Below, piece after piece: positions 1 through 5,414 of a stretch of 5,423 bases of DNA. Made by a program: the position numbers and the translations under genes. Within the stretch, counting starts at the first letter, position 1; each line of letters starts with the position of its first letter. Source of the stretch: GCA-002790365 sp964486645 (GTDB lineage Bacteria; Bacteroidota; Ignavibacteria; Ignavibacteriales; Ignavibacteriaceae); the NCBI GenBank assembly GCA_964486645.1, contig CAZAOG010000159.1:1-5423 (forward strand). Direction: 5' to 3'. The notes beneath the pieces are model-generated. The model searched no databases. It saw nothing but the letters and a program-made list of their open reading frames with translations, and was not told the origin of the DNA.

Positions 1-6
1 TAATTT

Positions 7-837
7 TTACAGCCTTTCAATGTATGCAAAATATTCTTCCGGAAATTTACCCATGGCTGATTCGGCGTCTTTTTTACTATAAAAAAAACCGTAAACTGTT
101 GAGCCGGTTCCGGTCATCAACGAAAAATATGCTCCCGTTTCAATCAAATTATCTTTGATCATCTTAATTTGAGGATATTTTTCAAAAACAATTCCCTCGA
201 AATCATTTGTAATTTTGCCGGTTAAATCATCTTTCTCATTAAATCCTTCAATTATTTTTTCTGTTTGAAGTCTGTTATTTTTAAGTTTACAATTTTCAAA
301 AGCCCACTTTGTACTTATGTGAATTCCCGGATTAATCAGCACTAAATATCCTTTTAATTGAAGTGATATTTTTTGCAAAATTTCGCCCCTTGAAGCTGCA
401 AAAGCGGGAACTGGGTGAAGGAAAAAAGGCACGTCGGAGCCAAGTTCCAAGGCTAATTCGTGCAAAGTTTCTTGTGATAAATTAAAATCGAACATTTTGT
501 TTAATGTACTTAATGCAGCCGCTCCGTTAGAACTGCCTCCGCCTAAACCGGCACCGATAGGGATGTTCTTTTCCAAATGTATATCTACATTTATTTTAAA
601 TTTTGTCCTGTTTTCCAGCAAATCTTTCGCTTTGATTATAAGATTGGAGCTTTGAGATGAAAGGAAATTATTGTTTGTTCTAAAAGAAAATGTGTTTGAT
701 TTTATAAATGTGATTTTATCCGACAATTTAATCGGATAGAATATCGTCTCTAAATTATGAAATCCATCATCTCTTTTTCCGAGAATATTTAATCCGATAT
801 TAATTTTGGCGGGGGAATTTACGACTACTTTATCCAT
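7..837 (-). CDS. ispE: 4-diphosphocytidyl-2-C-methyl-D-erythritol kinase (IspE)
   Basis: Cytoplasmic GHMP-family kinase that phosphorylates the 2-hydroxyl of CDP-methylerythritol with ATP, the fourth step of the MEP (non-mevalonate) route to IPP and DMAPP. The 276-residue protein is full length for the family. The N-terminal motif PAKINIG (9-15) carries the conserved lysine K11, and GFHNLET follows with H27. The glycine-rich ATP loop is PIGAGLGGGSSN (93-104). GSDVPFF holds the likely catalytic D135, and the third GHMP motif MTGTGSTVYG lies at 241-250. I chose the ATG at 837; an in-frame TTG directly before it is less likely to be used. The ATG lies inside the end of the homocysteine methyltransferase gene (8-base overlap), which suggests translational coupling; there is no strong Shine-Dalgarno. 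One oddity is SRGE near residue 149, where many homologues have GRGE or GxGE. The stop is TAA at 9-7. Identity is very secure. Confidence 0.96.
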   Translation of the reverse strand: MDKVVVNSPAKINIGLNILGKRDDGFHNLETIFYPIKLSDKITFIKSNTFSFRTNNNFLSSQSSNLIIKAKDLLENRTKFKINVDIHLEKNIPIGAGLGGGSSNGAAALSTLNKMFDFNLSQETLHELALELGSDVPFFLHPVPAFAASRGEILQKISLQLKGYLVLINPGIHISTKWAFENCKLKNNRLQTEKIIEGFNEKDDLTGKITNDFEGIVFEKYPQIKMIKDNLIETGAYFSLMTGTGSTVYGFFYSKKDAESAMGKFPEEYFAYIERL

Positions 838-1693
838 CAAACAGATCTTTTAATTTTTTTATATGTTCCGGTGAAGAACCGCAGCAAGCTCCTGCAAATA
901 ATAGCGAGCTGCTTAATACGTTTTTAATCGTACGAGCGTATTTTACAGATGAAACTCCGCATTTTATATTTGTATCGCTAAAGCTTCCGTCTCCGCAATT
1001 CAGATAAATGCCCCAATTAAAATCTACGCCGATCTGCCGGTAAAATTTCAAAAAAGTAGATATGGCAGTACAATTGAATGCCACTGCCAACGGTTCGTAT
1101 TTAAGGACAAAATCTATTACATCAGATAAGTTTTCACCTGATAAAATTTTCAGTTCATCGTTAAAGAAAATACTCAGTACATACTTTATATTATTTGCGT
1201 GACAATATTCGCAGATGAATTTTATTTCGTCCCAATGACTTTGTGTTTCGTTCAGTATAAAATCACTTCCGTATTTTAAAAGTAAATCGATACAAGTTTT
1301 GTGATTATCCTCCAATTCCATTTGGGTAACGGTTCTTTCTTTTTGGTAGCAGTCTTCCGCAGGCGGATTGGAACCGGCAATAATTACATCGGAGCTGCCT
1401 TTTGCTTCAAGAATAATTTCCAAACCGGCTTTTACTAATTCTTCGCTGCTGCAATTGGAATTTCCGACAGCTACGGGATTTGCTCTGAATGTATTTGTTG
1501 TTATTATATCTGCGCCGGCAGTTATATATTCTTTGTGGATTTCCATTACGGTTTCCGGATAATCAATATTAGCTTTCGACATCCAAAGATTCGAATCAAC
1601 CGGGACGTCTTTTTGCTGCAGCAGGCTGCCCATTGCCCCGTCTAAAATCAAAGGTCTTCCTAATTTATTTGCTTTTTCGGAAAGTAAATTCAT
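830..1693 (-). CDS. Stand-alone homocysteine S-methyltransferase domain protein
   Basis: A 287-residue protein with the zinc-dependent homocysteine S-methyltransferase fold (the MetH N-terminal, MmuM and BHMT family), expected to move a methyl group onto homocysteine to make methionine in the cytoplasm. The sequence shows the barrel start LDGAMGSLL (17-25), TTNTFRANP (65-73, like the TNTF motif of MetH), the acidic site ET at 149-150, and the three zinc-ligand cysteines C208 (in AFNCT) and C270/C271 (in GACCGSSPEHI). It ends right after this domain: there is no folate, cobalamin or MTHFR module. By length it resembles MmuM-type S-methylmethionine or SAM-dependent enzymes, but the methyl donor cannot be read from the sequence, and it could be one part of a split MetH. 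The start is the ATG at 1693, 18 bases after the preceding stop, with an AT-rich upstream and no clear ribosome site. Its 3' end overlaps ispE by 8 bases. Confidence 0.88.
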   Translation of the reverse strand: MNLLSEKANKLGRPLILDGAMGSLLQQKDVPVDSNLWMSKANIDYPETVMEIHKEYITAGADIITTNTFRANPVAVGNSNCSSEELVKAGLEIILEAKGSSDVIIAGSNPPAEDCYQKERTVTQMELEDNHKTCIDLLLKYGSDFILNETQSHWDEIKFICEYCHANNIKYVLSIFFNDELKILSGENLSDVIDFVLKYEPLAVAFNCTAISTFLKFYRQIGVDFNWGIYLNCGDGSFSDTNIKCGVSSVKYARTIKNVLSSSLLFAGACCGSSPEHIKKLKDLFDG

Positions 1694-1711
1694 CTCTATA
1701 TTATTGTATAT

Positions 1712-2845
1712 CTAAACGCTTGTTTTTGTATTATTAAAATAGGAATCAACTTCATCAATTATTCTGTCTAAATCAATATTCTCTATACATTCCAAGTTAT
1801 ACGGGCATTCTTTTTTCCAACAAGGCGAGCATTCGAGGTTCTCATCAAATAATTTTACGCCTCTTCCGTAAAGTTCTATTTCGTTCCGGCAGCTTACTCC
1901 AAACCATACTATTATATATTTTTTAAGAGCGATTCCGAGATGCATTCCGAAAGAATCGCCGGTTATAATCAAGTCTGCTAAGTCTTCAAAACAAGCGCCT
2001 CTTCTTACACCTAAGTTTGTGGGAGTGTTGACTATTTGTCCCTTGAATTTTGAATAAATTATTTCGTTTCTTTCGGTATCTTCGGGACCTCCCAATAGAA
2101 CGATTTTATATTTCTTTTTTTCCAATAACTTCTCAATCAAATATTGGTGCTGTTCTACGGTCATTTTTTTATTCGGATATAAATTTGAACAACCCGTGTT
2201 AAATCCCACAACCAAATCGTCGTTTGTAAAATCTATCTGTTTTTTATAATTAGAGATGAAGATTTCCTCTTCGTCGGTAAAGTTAAAAACGTATTCCTGT
2301 TTCTCATATTCAAGTTCAAAAGTTTCCGCTAAATATTCCTGTCCGGTTTTTTTGTTTATTCTAAATTTGAGGTTATCATCCATTCCCAAATTATAGTTAT
2401 AATAAGCACCCTTATTAACCGGAATTATTTTTCCGTCTTCATTTAATCCGAAACCGAGCTTGGTTTCTGCTTTTGCAGAATTTAATAATGAGCAAGATCT
2501 CAAGGATTTATCAACGTTTAATACAAAATCAAATTTTATGTTTTGAAGAATCGAAATTGATTCTGCATTGTAGTTAAATACTTTGTCTATCAAAGGATTA
2601 TTCAATAAAAGGGGAGATGCTACAGGTAATGTTACCCAATAAATTGTTGATTCCGGGAATTTATTTTTTAGTAAAGGAAGTTGGGCTGTTGTCATAAGTA
2701 TATCGCCCATTGCATCAAGATTTATTATCAATATTTTCGTCCCGATTGGAATGTTATCTTTGCATCCGTCCTCCCAGCAGTTATGATCGCTATAGCACGG
2801 TTTGTAACCTGTAAATCTTTTGCAAGATGGAATTTTATTTGCCAT
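1712..2845 (-). CDS. Glycosyltransferase family 9 protein with N- and C-terminal cysteine clusters
   Basis: A 377-residue GT-B-fold glycosyltransferase of CAZy family 9, the ADP-heptose:LPS heptosyltransferase family, probably acting at the cytoplasmic face of the inner membrane. The N-terminal family motif is INLDAMGDILMTT (41-53), with D48 at the catalytic-base position. The C-terminal nucleotide-sugar motif is GDSFGMHLGIALKKY (296-310), a variant of the usual NDSGPMH. It has an extra N-terminal leader of about 35 residues with C8, C17, C23 and C28 (CX8CX5CX4C, containing FTGYKPC), and a C-terminal CX2CX4CX5C cluster (C339, C342, C347, C353). Both look able to bind metal, which is an inference. 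The start ATG at 2845 lies inside the end of the previous glycosyltransferase gene (11-base overlap), with a GA-rich stretch (AGAGAG) upstream that could act as a weak ribosome site. The stop is TAG. The family call is firm; donor and acceptor are unknown. Confidence 0.9.
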   Translation of the reverse strand: MANKIPSCKRFTGYKPCYSDHNCWEDGCKDNIPIGTKILIINLDAMGDILMTTAQLPLLKNKFPESTIYWVTLPVASPLLLNNPLIDKVFNYNAESISILQNIKFDFVLNVDKSLRSCSLLNSAKAETKLGFGLNEDGKIIPVNKGAYYNYNLGMDDNLKFRINKKTGQEYLAETFELEYEKQEYVFNFTDEEEIFISNYKKQIDFTNDDLVVGFNTGCSNLYPNKKMTVEQHQYLIEKLLEKKKYKIVLLGGPEDTERNEIIYSKFKGQIVNTPTNLGVRRGACFEDLADLIITGDSFGMHLGIALKKYIIVWFGVSCRNEIELYGRGVKLFDENLECSPCWKKECPYNLECIENIDLDRIIDEVDSYFNNTKTSV

Positions 2846-3896
2846 TTAAAAATCTCTCTAAAAAAGGAATAAATTTTTGTTTTACTTCATTTAATGTAAC
2901 ATTTTTTAATGTCGGTCCCTCGGTTACAACACACTCAAAAGGTGTGTTGAAGGGTGCCCAGATCATATCATTTGTATTGTATTTAACGTATAATCCAAAC
3001 ACCGGTATATTATTTGCCGATGCTATGTGCACTGCGGAAGTATCCGGAGTAAATAAAAAATTCAATTTGGATATACCCGCCGCAAAAATATTAAAATCCT
3101 CGTTAACAGGGTATATAAATTTTTCGTCTATAATTTCGGAAGCCAAGTTGTGCATACTTTGTGTTGTAAACAGAATAATTTTTAAGTTATAATTTTGAAG
3201 CAATTTTAAGAGGGCTTTGTAATTTTCTATTCCCCAAAATCTTGCAATGCTTCCTGCAGAAATATTTATGCCGAGTAAAAAATTGTTATCCGGATTTATG
3301 GAACTAATATATTTATCCGCAAAATTTAATGAAGAATCAGACGGATAATATTGAACTCTCACGTCTGATTTAGAATATTTAATTTTTAGCAATCTGCAGA
3401 TTTCCAGAATTCTTTCTATCACGTGGTATTTCTCGGCATCAATTCTTTCTACGGTATTTGTATAAAGTTTACGGTTAAATTTTCGCAGCCCCAACACTCT
3501 TTTTACTTTTGCAAATTTTAATAAAAAACTTACAGTTGCGGAAACATCGTCGTGCAGGTCAATTATAGTATCGATGTTTTTTTCTTTAACCAAATTATTA
3601 ATTTTTGAAAACGAATGAATTGATTTATCAAAAATAATTACTTCATCAACAAAGGGATTGCCTCTGAAAATAAAATGGTTCTTTTTATCGGCCAATACAT
3701 AAATTCCGCAATCCAATTTATTCTTTATTATTCGGAATAACGGGGTAGTAACCAATGCATCTCCTATTCTGTTAAGGCGTATAAACAGAATATTGGAATT
3801 GGAATTAAAGTTTAATTCCGCTTCCTTTCTTTGTCGGCTTAATAAAAGGAGAATTTTTAACAGAATATTTTTTAATAATTGCTCTATTTTCTTCAT
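2835..3896 (-). CDS. Glycosyltransferase family 9 (heptosyltransferase-like) protein
   Basis: A 353-residue family 9 glycosyltransferase, second of three in the operon. A short hydrophobic and basic N-terminal helix (about 5-24, EQLLKNILLKILLLLSRQRK) may attach it to the inner membrane; it is too charged at its ends to be a clear signal peptide. Next comes ILFIRLNRIGDALVTTP (36-52), with D46 in the catalytic GD position. The C-terminal sugar-nucleotide motif is TPDTSAVHIASANNIPVFGLY (283-303), with D285 and H290. Unlike both neighbours it has no C-terminal cysteine cluster: only C321 remains there. I placed the start at the ATG at 3896, not the adjacent in-frame TTG at 3899; this leaves 4 bases after the TAG of the upstream gene. 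The 3' end overlaps the next gene by 11 bases. It probably adds a heptose-like sugar to an LPS core or another surface glycan, but the substrate cannot be read from the sequence. Confidence 0.88.
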   Translation of the reverse strand: MKKIEQLLKNILLKILLLLSRQRKEAELNFNSNSNILFIRLNRIGDALVTTPLFRIIKNKLDCGIYVLADKKNHFIFRGNPFVDEVIIFDKSIHSFSKINNLVKEKNIDTIIDLHDDVSATVSFLLKFAKVKRVLGLRKFNRKLYTNTVERIDAEKYHVIERILEICRLLKIKYSKSDVRVQYYPSDSSLNFADKYISSINPDNNFLLGINISAGSIARFWGIENYKALLKLLQNYNLKIILFTTQSMHNLASEIIDEKFIYPVNEDFNIFAAGISKLNFLFTPDTSAVHIASANNIPVFGLYVKYNTNDMIWAPFNTPFECVVTEGPTLKNVTLNEVKQKFIPFLERFLNGK

Positions 3897-3900
3897 CAAA

Positions 3901-4917
3901 CTACTTACTGAGATTTAGTAATTTTTTTACTTTTTTCACAACTTCATCCGTCGGAAGTTCTTTCATACATTCGTGGTTATATGGGCATGTAAGTTTATTG
4001 CAGATAATACAGTGTAAATCGGATTTTATAACATAGTCGGATTTATCGGAGTAAGGTCCGTGTTTCTTGGGATCGGTCGGTCCAAAAAGTCCGAGAGTAG
4101 GAATTCTTAGAGCTGCAGAAATGTGCATAGGACCCGAATCGTTTGCAATAACCAACGAGCAGTTATTTATTAATGCGGACATTTCGCTTACCGAAGTTTT
4201 GGGTGATAGAAAGGATGAACGGGGGAGTCCGTTTGAAATTAATTGTGCGTCCAGTTCGTCGCCGGGTCCCCAAATAATCATCAACTCTGCGTCCAACTCT
4301 TTATTTAAAGCTTTGCAAATCTCAACCCATTTTTCAGGGTCGCATCTTTTCGATTCCCATCCGCCGGAAGGAATAATACCAATTAAAGGTTTTCGGTTAT
4401 TAAAGTTGTCCGAAATAAATTTTTCAGCCCAATTATTTTTTTCATCATCCACAAAAGCATAAATATTTTTTGATATTATTTTTACTTCAAGTGCTTTTAA
4501 TAACTCTAAATTATGTTCGGCTGAATGGTGTTCGCCTCTGCCGGCTTCTACTTTTACATTGTATGCGTAACTTCTACCTCTGTAATTAAAGCCCACCCTG
4601 TGTTTTGCAAATGATAGAAAAGTTATTTGTGCGCTGCGGGGGTTAGACCAAAAATCAAAAATCAAATCGTATTTTTCTTTTCTTATTCTGCGGGCTACTT
4701 TAAAAGAAAATTCGGATTTCTTCATTGTTAACACTTTATTGATTAATGGAATACCATCGATGGAAGGTCTTACAAAATCTTCTGTTAAATAATCTATTTC
4801 CGCATTTGTGAAGTGGGCACAAAGGTTTTCCAAAACAATTGTAGATAAAACCACATCACCTATACCGCGGGGTTTGATGCATAATATTTTTTTTATTTCC
4901 GAATTTTTTATCTGCAT
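3901..4917 (-). CDS. Glycosyltransferase family 9 (ADP-heptose:LPS heptosyltransferase-like) protein, first gene of the operon
   Basis: A 338-residue protein, the most canonical of the three family 9 enzymes here. It has ILCIKPRGIGDVVLST (11-26) with D21 as the likely catalytic base, and the central substrate loop PSGGWESKRCDPEKW (183-197), in which K190 matches the conserved lysine of the heptosyltransferase W-x-x-K motif. The classical NDSGPMHISAAL (259-270) is followed by LFGPTDP (277-283). The C-terminus carries CX2CX4CX5C (C303, C306, C311, C317), with the same spacing as the third glycosyltransferase of the operon. This resembles WaaF/RfaF (heptosyltransferase II)-type proteins, but that assignment is not secure. 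The ATG at 4917 is the natural start because the beta-strand leading to the GD motif begins about 10 residues later. No Shine-Dalgarno is visible, and an 8-bp hairpin ends 11 bases upstream. Only 4 bases separate its TAG from the next start. Confidence 0.92.
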   Translation of the reverse strand: MQIKNSEIKKILCIKPRGIGDVVLSTIVLENLCAHFTNAEIDYLTEDFVRPSIDGIPLINKVLTMKKSEFSFKVARRIRKEKYDLIFDFWSNPRSAQITFLSFAKHRVGFNYRGRSYAYNVKVEAGRGEHHSAEHNLELLKALEVKIISKNIYAFVDDEKNNWAEKFISDNFNNRKPLIGIIPSGGWESKRCDPEKWVEICKALNKELDAELMIIWGPGDELDAQLISNGLPRSSFLSPKTSVSEMSALINNCSLVIANDSGPMHISAALRIPTLGLFGPTDPKKHGPYSDKSDYVIKSDLHCIICNKLTCPYNHECMKELPTDEVVKKVKKLLNLSK

Positions 4918-4928
4918 AAAACGTTAAT

Positions 4929-4949
4929 TATCTTTTAGCGGAAAAGATA
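4929..4949 (-). promoter_or_regulatory. AT-rich 8-bp hairpin just upstream of the first operon gene
   Basis: On the plus strand TATCTTTT (4929-4936) and AAAAGATA (4942-4949) are perfectly complementary around the 5-base loop AGCGG. In the minus-strand mRNA this hairpin ends 11 bases before the ATG at 4917, exactly where a ribosome would load. The stem has only one G-C pair, so it would be weak at moderate temperature. It could tune translation initiation or be a protein-binding palindrome. The inverted repeat is plain; any function is inference. Confidence 0.4.
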
Positions 4950-5027
4950 CTTCTTTATATTATTGATAAATATGAGTAAATGTTAACAATATGTTTTATT
5001 CCAATTGTTTTATATTGAAAATAATAC

Positions 5028-5058
5028 ATAACATAACTTAATAACTAAAAATAACAAA
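5028..5058 (-). promoter_or_regulatory. Possible Bacteroidetes-type promoter for the operon
   Basis: On the minus strand TTTG (5058-5055) is followed after 19 bases by TATGTTAT (5035-5028). This resembles the Bacteroidetes primary sigma factor pattern TTTG-N19-21-TANNTTTG, matching the TA and the TT but not the final TG. Transcription would then start near 5020, giving a leader of about 100 bases. The surroundings are so AT-rich that chance matches are common, and I found no convincing TTGACA/TATAAT pair. The only real support is the position upstream of a co-directional operon. Confidence 0.18.
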
Positions 5059-5098
5059 TATTATTTTTTGAGGGGAATCTTTCTCAATTCAAATTTCC

Positions 5099-5120
5099 GG
5101 GAACTGCGAAAGCAGTTCTC
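5099..5120. repeat. Hairpin A, AACTGC-N4-GCAGTT family
   Basis: GAACTGC (5101-5107), loop GAAA (5108-5111) and GCAGTTC (5112-5118) form a perfect 7-bp stem. A G-T and a G-C pair extend it to 9 bp when the plus strand is read as RNA, where the loop is a GNRA tetraloop. No T-run follows, so it does not look like a terminator. The hairpin at 5397-5414 has the same core. It is probably a dispersed palindromic repeat. Confidence 0.6.
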
Positions 5121-5125
5121 TGTAA

Positions 5126-5164
5126 GAGTCCTTCGGACAATTTATAATAGCTCTCTATGGACTC
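5126..5164. repeat. Overlapping, mutually exclusive short stems
   Basis: GAGTCC (5126-5131) is complementary to GGACTC (5159-5164). Directly inside the right arm sits ATAG-CTCT-CTAT (5147-5158), which would stack on the outer helix. The left arm can instead close a local stem with GTCC (5128-5131) and GGAC (5135-5138) around TTC. TCGGAC occurs twice, at 5133-5138 and 5163-5168. The stems are short, and some may arise by chance. Confidence 0.35.
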
Positions 5165-5183
5165 GGACGTGGTATTATTTTCA

Positions 5184-5274
5184 AACTCACCCCCTCAAAT
5201 CCCCCTCTCTTACCAAGAGAGGGGGAGGTCTGTATCTTAAAAACTTTTAAATTAATTGTAATAGGGGGTGAGTT
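5184..5274. repeat. 91-bp nested palindromic element (MITE- or REP-like)
   Basis: The ends AACTCACCCCCT (5184-5195) and AGGGGGTGAGTT (5263-5274) are perfect 12-bp inverted repeats. They enclose a second, separate hairpin at 5200-5226 and an AT-rich spacer that holds a small palindrome (TTAAAA/TTTTAA, 5237-5250). No target-site duplication is visible at the borders, and nothing inside can encode a transposase. From memory, C-run/G-run hairpins of this kind are scattered between genes in several Bacteroidota-related and cyanobacterial genomes; I could not check this here. Confidence 0.65.
5200..5226. repeat. Inner perfect 12-bp hairpin of the nested element
   Basis: CCCCCTCTCTT (5201-5211) and AAGAGAGGGGG (5215-5225) pair perfectly around the 3-base loop ACC, and a T-A pair (5200/5226) extends the stem to 12 bp. 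It is the most stable structure in the window. The following bases are AGGTCTG on the plus strand and ATTTGAGG on the minus strand, so there is no T-run for intrinsic termination in either direction. Confidence 0.7.
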
Positions 5275-5276
5275 CG

Positions 5277-5292
5277 GTTACACCGTTACAAC
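5277..5292. repeat. Two tandem 8-bp copies, GTTACA(C/A)C
   Basis: GTTACACC (5277-5284) is followed directly by GTTACAAC (5285-5292), two copies differing at one base. They begin three bases after the right end of the nested element and may belong to the same repeat unit. Two short copies are weak evidence of anything functional. Confidence 0.3.
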
Positions 5293-5335
5293 CAAAAAAA
5301 GAAACGGAGGAAATTTCGGGAATCTCCTTACTTTG

Positions 5336-5367
5336 AGAACCCGGTTTCTGAGAGAAACTGGGTTTCT
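5336..5367. repeat. Doubled palindrome, two AGAAAC...GTTTCT units
   Basis: AGAACCCGGTTTCT (5336-5349) and AGAAACTGGGTTTCT (5353-5367) are separated by GAG. Each unit is itself palindromic (AGAAAC/GTTTCT in the second; the first lacks one A), and the two also pair with each other over 5338-5349 and 5353-5364, a 12-bp stem with one G-T pair. The G-T pair makes the stem stronger if the plus strand is the RNA strand. No T-run follows. It is probably another family of dispersed repeats. Confidence 0.6.
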
Positions 5368-5396
5368 AATCCGCACAAATTTAACATTCCTAAATT

Positions 5397-5414
5397 CAAC
5401 TGCATCCGCAGTTG
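5397..5414. repeat. Hairpin F, second AACTGC-N4-GCAGTT copy
   Basis: CAACTGC (5397-5403), loop ATCC (5404-5407) and GCAGTTG (5408-5414) form a perfect 7-bp stem. The core is that of the hairpin at 5101-5118, but the outer pair is C-G here and G-C there. The window ends in CAGGTTTTT just after it, so a plus-strand terminator cannot be fully excluded, although no plus-strand gene precedes it and four bases part the stem from the T-run. Confidence 0.55.

Noticed and set aside
838..840. TTG as start codon of ispE (and TTG at 3897-3899 for the second glycosyltransferase)
   Set aside because: An ATG follows directly in both cases, and no ribosome site favours the TTG.
2827..3192. Plus-strand 121-codon reading frame
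   Set aside because: It is antisense to the second glycosyltransferase gene, whose family motifs are clear. The same applies to the shorter plus-strand frames at 2681-2872 and 1368-1562.
4067..4462. Plus-strand 131-codon reading frame
   Set aside because: It is antisense to the well-supported first glycosyltransferase gene and shows no recognisable domain.
4981..4988. TGTTAACA palindrome as an operator
   Set aside because: It is a perfect 8-bp palindrome in very AT-rich DNA with no extension and no second copy, so chance is sufficient.
5028..5055. Four copies of ATAAC (5028, 5033, 5041, 5051) as a binding-site array
   Set aside because: Spacing is irregular (5, 8 and 10 bases) and the motif is only A, T and one C in AT-rich sequence.
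5068..5250. Plus-strand 60-codon reading frame in the gene-free region
   Set aside because: Its second half only translates the C-rich/G-rich palindrome (a peptide such as SLTKRGGG), it has no family features, and it crosses several inverted repeats. It is best seen as spurious.
5099..5414. CRISPR array
   Set aside because: The palindromes belong to different families and are not regularly spaced, and there are no equal-length spacers between identical repeats.
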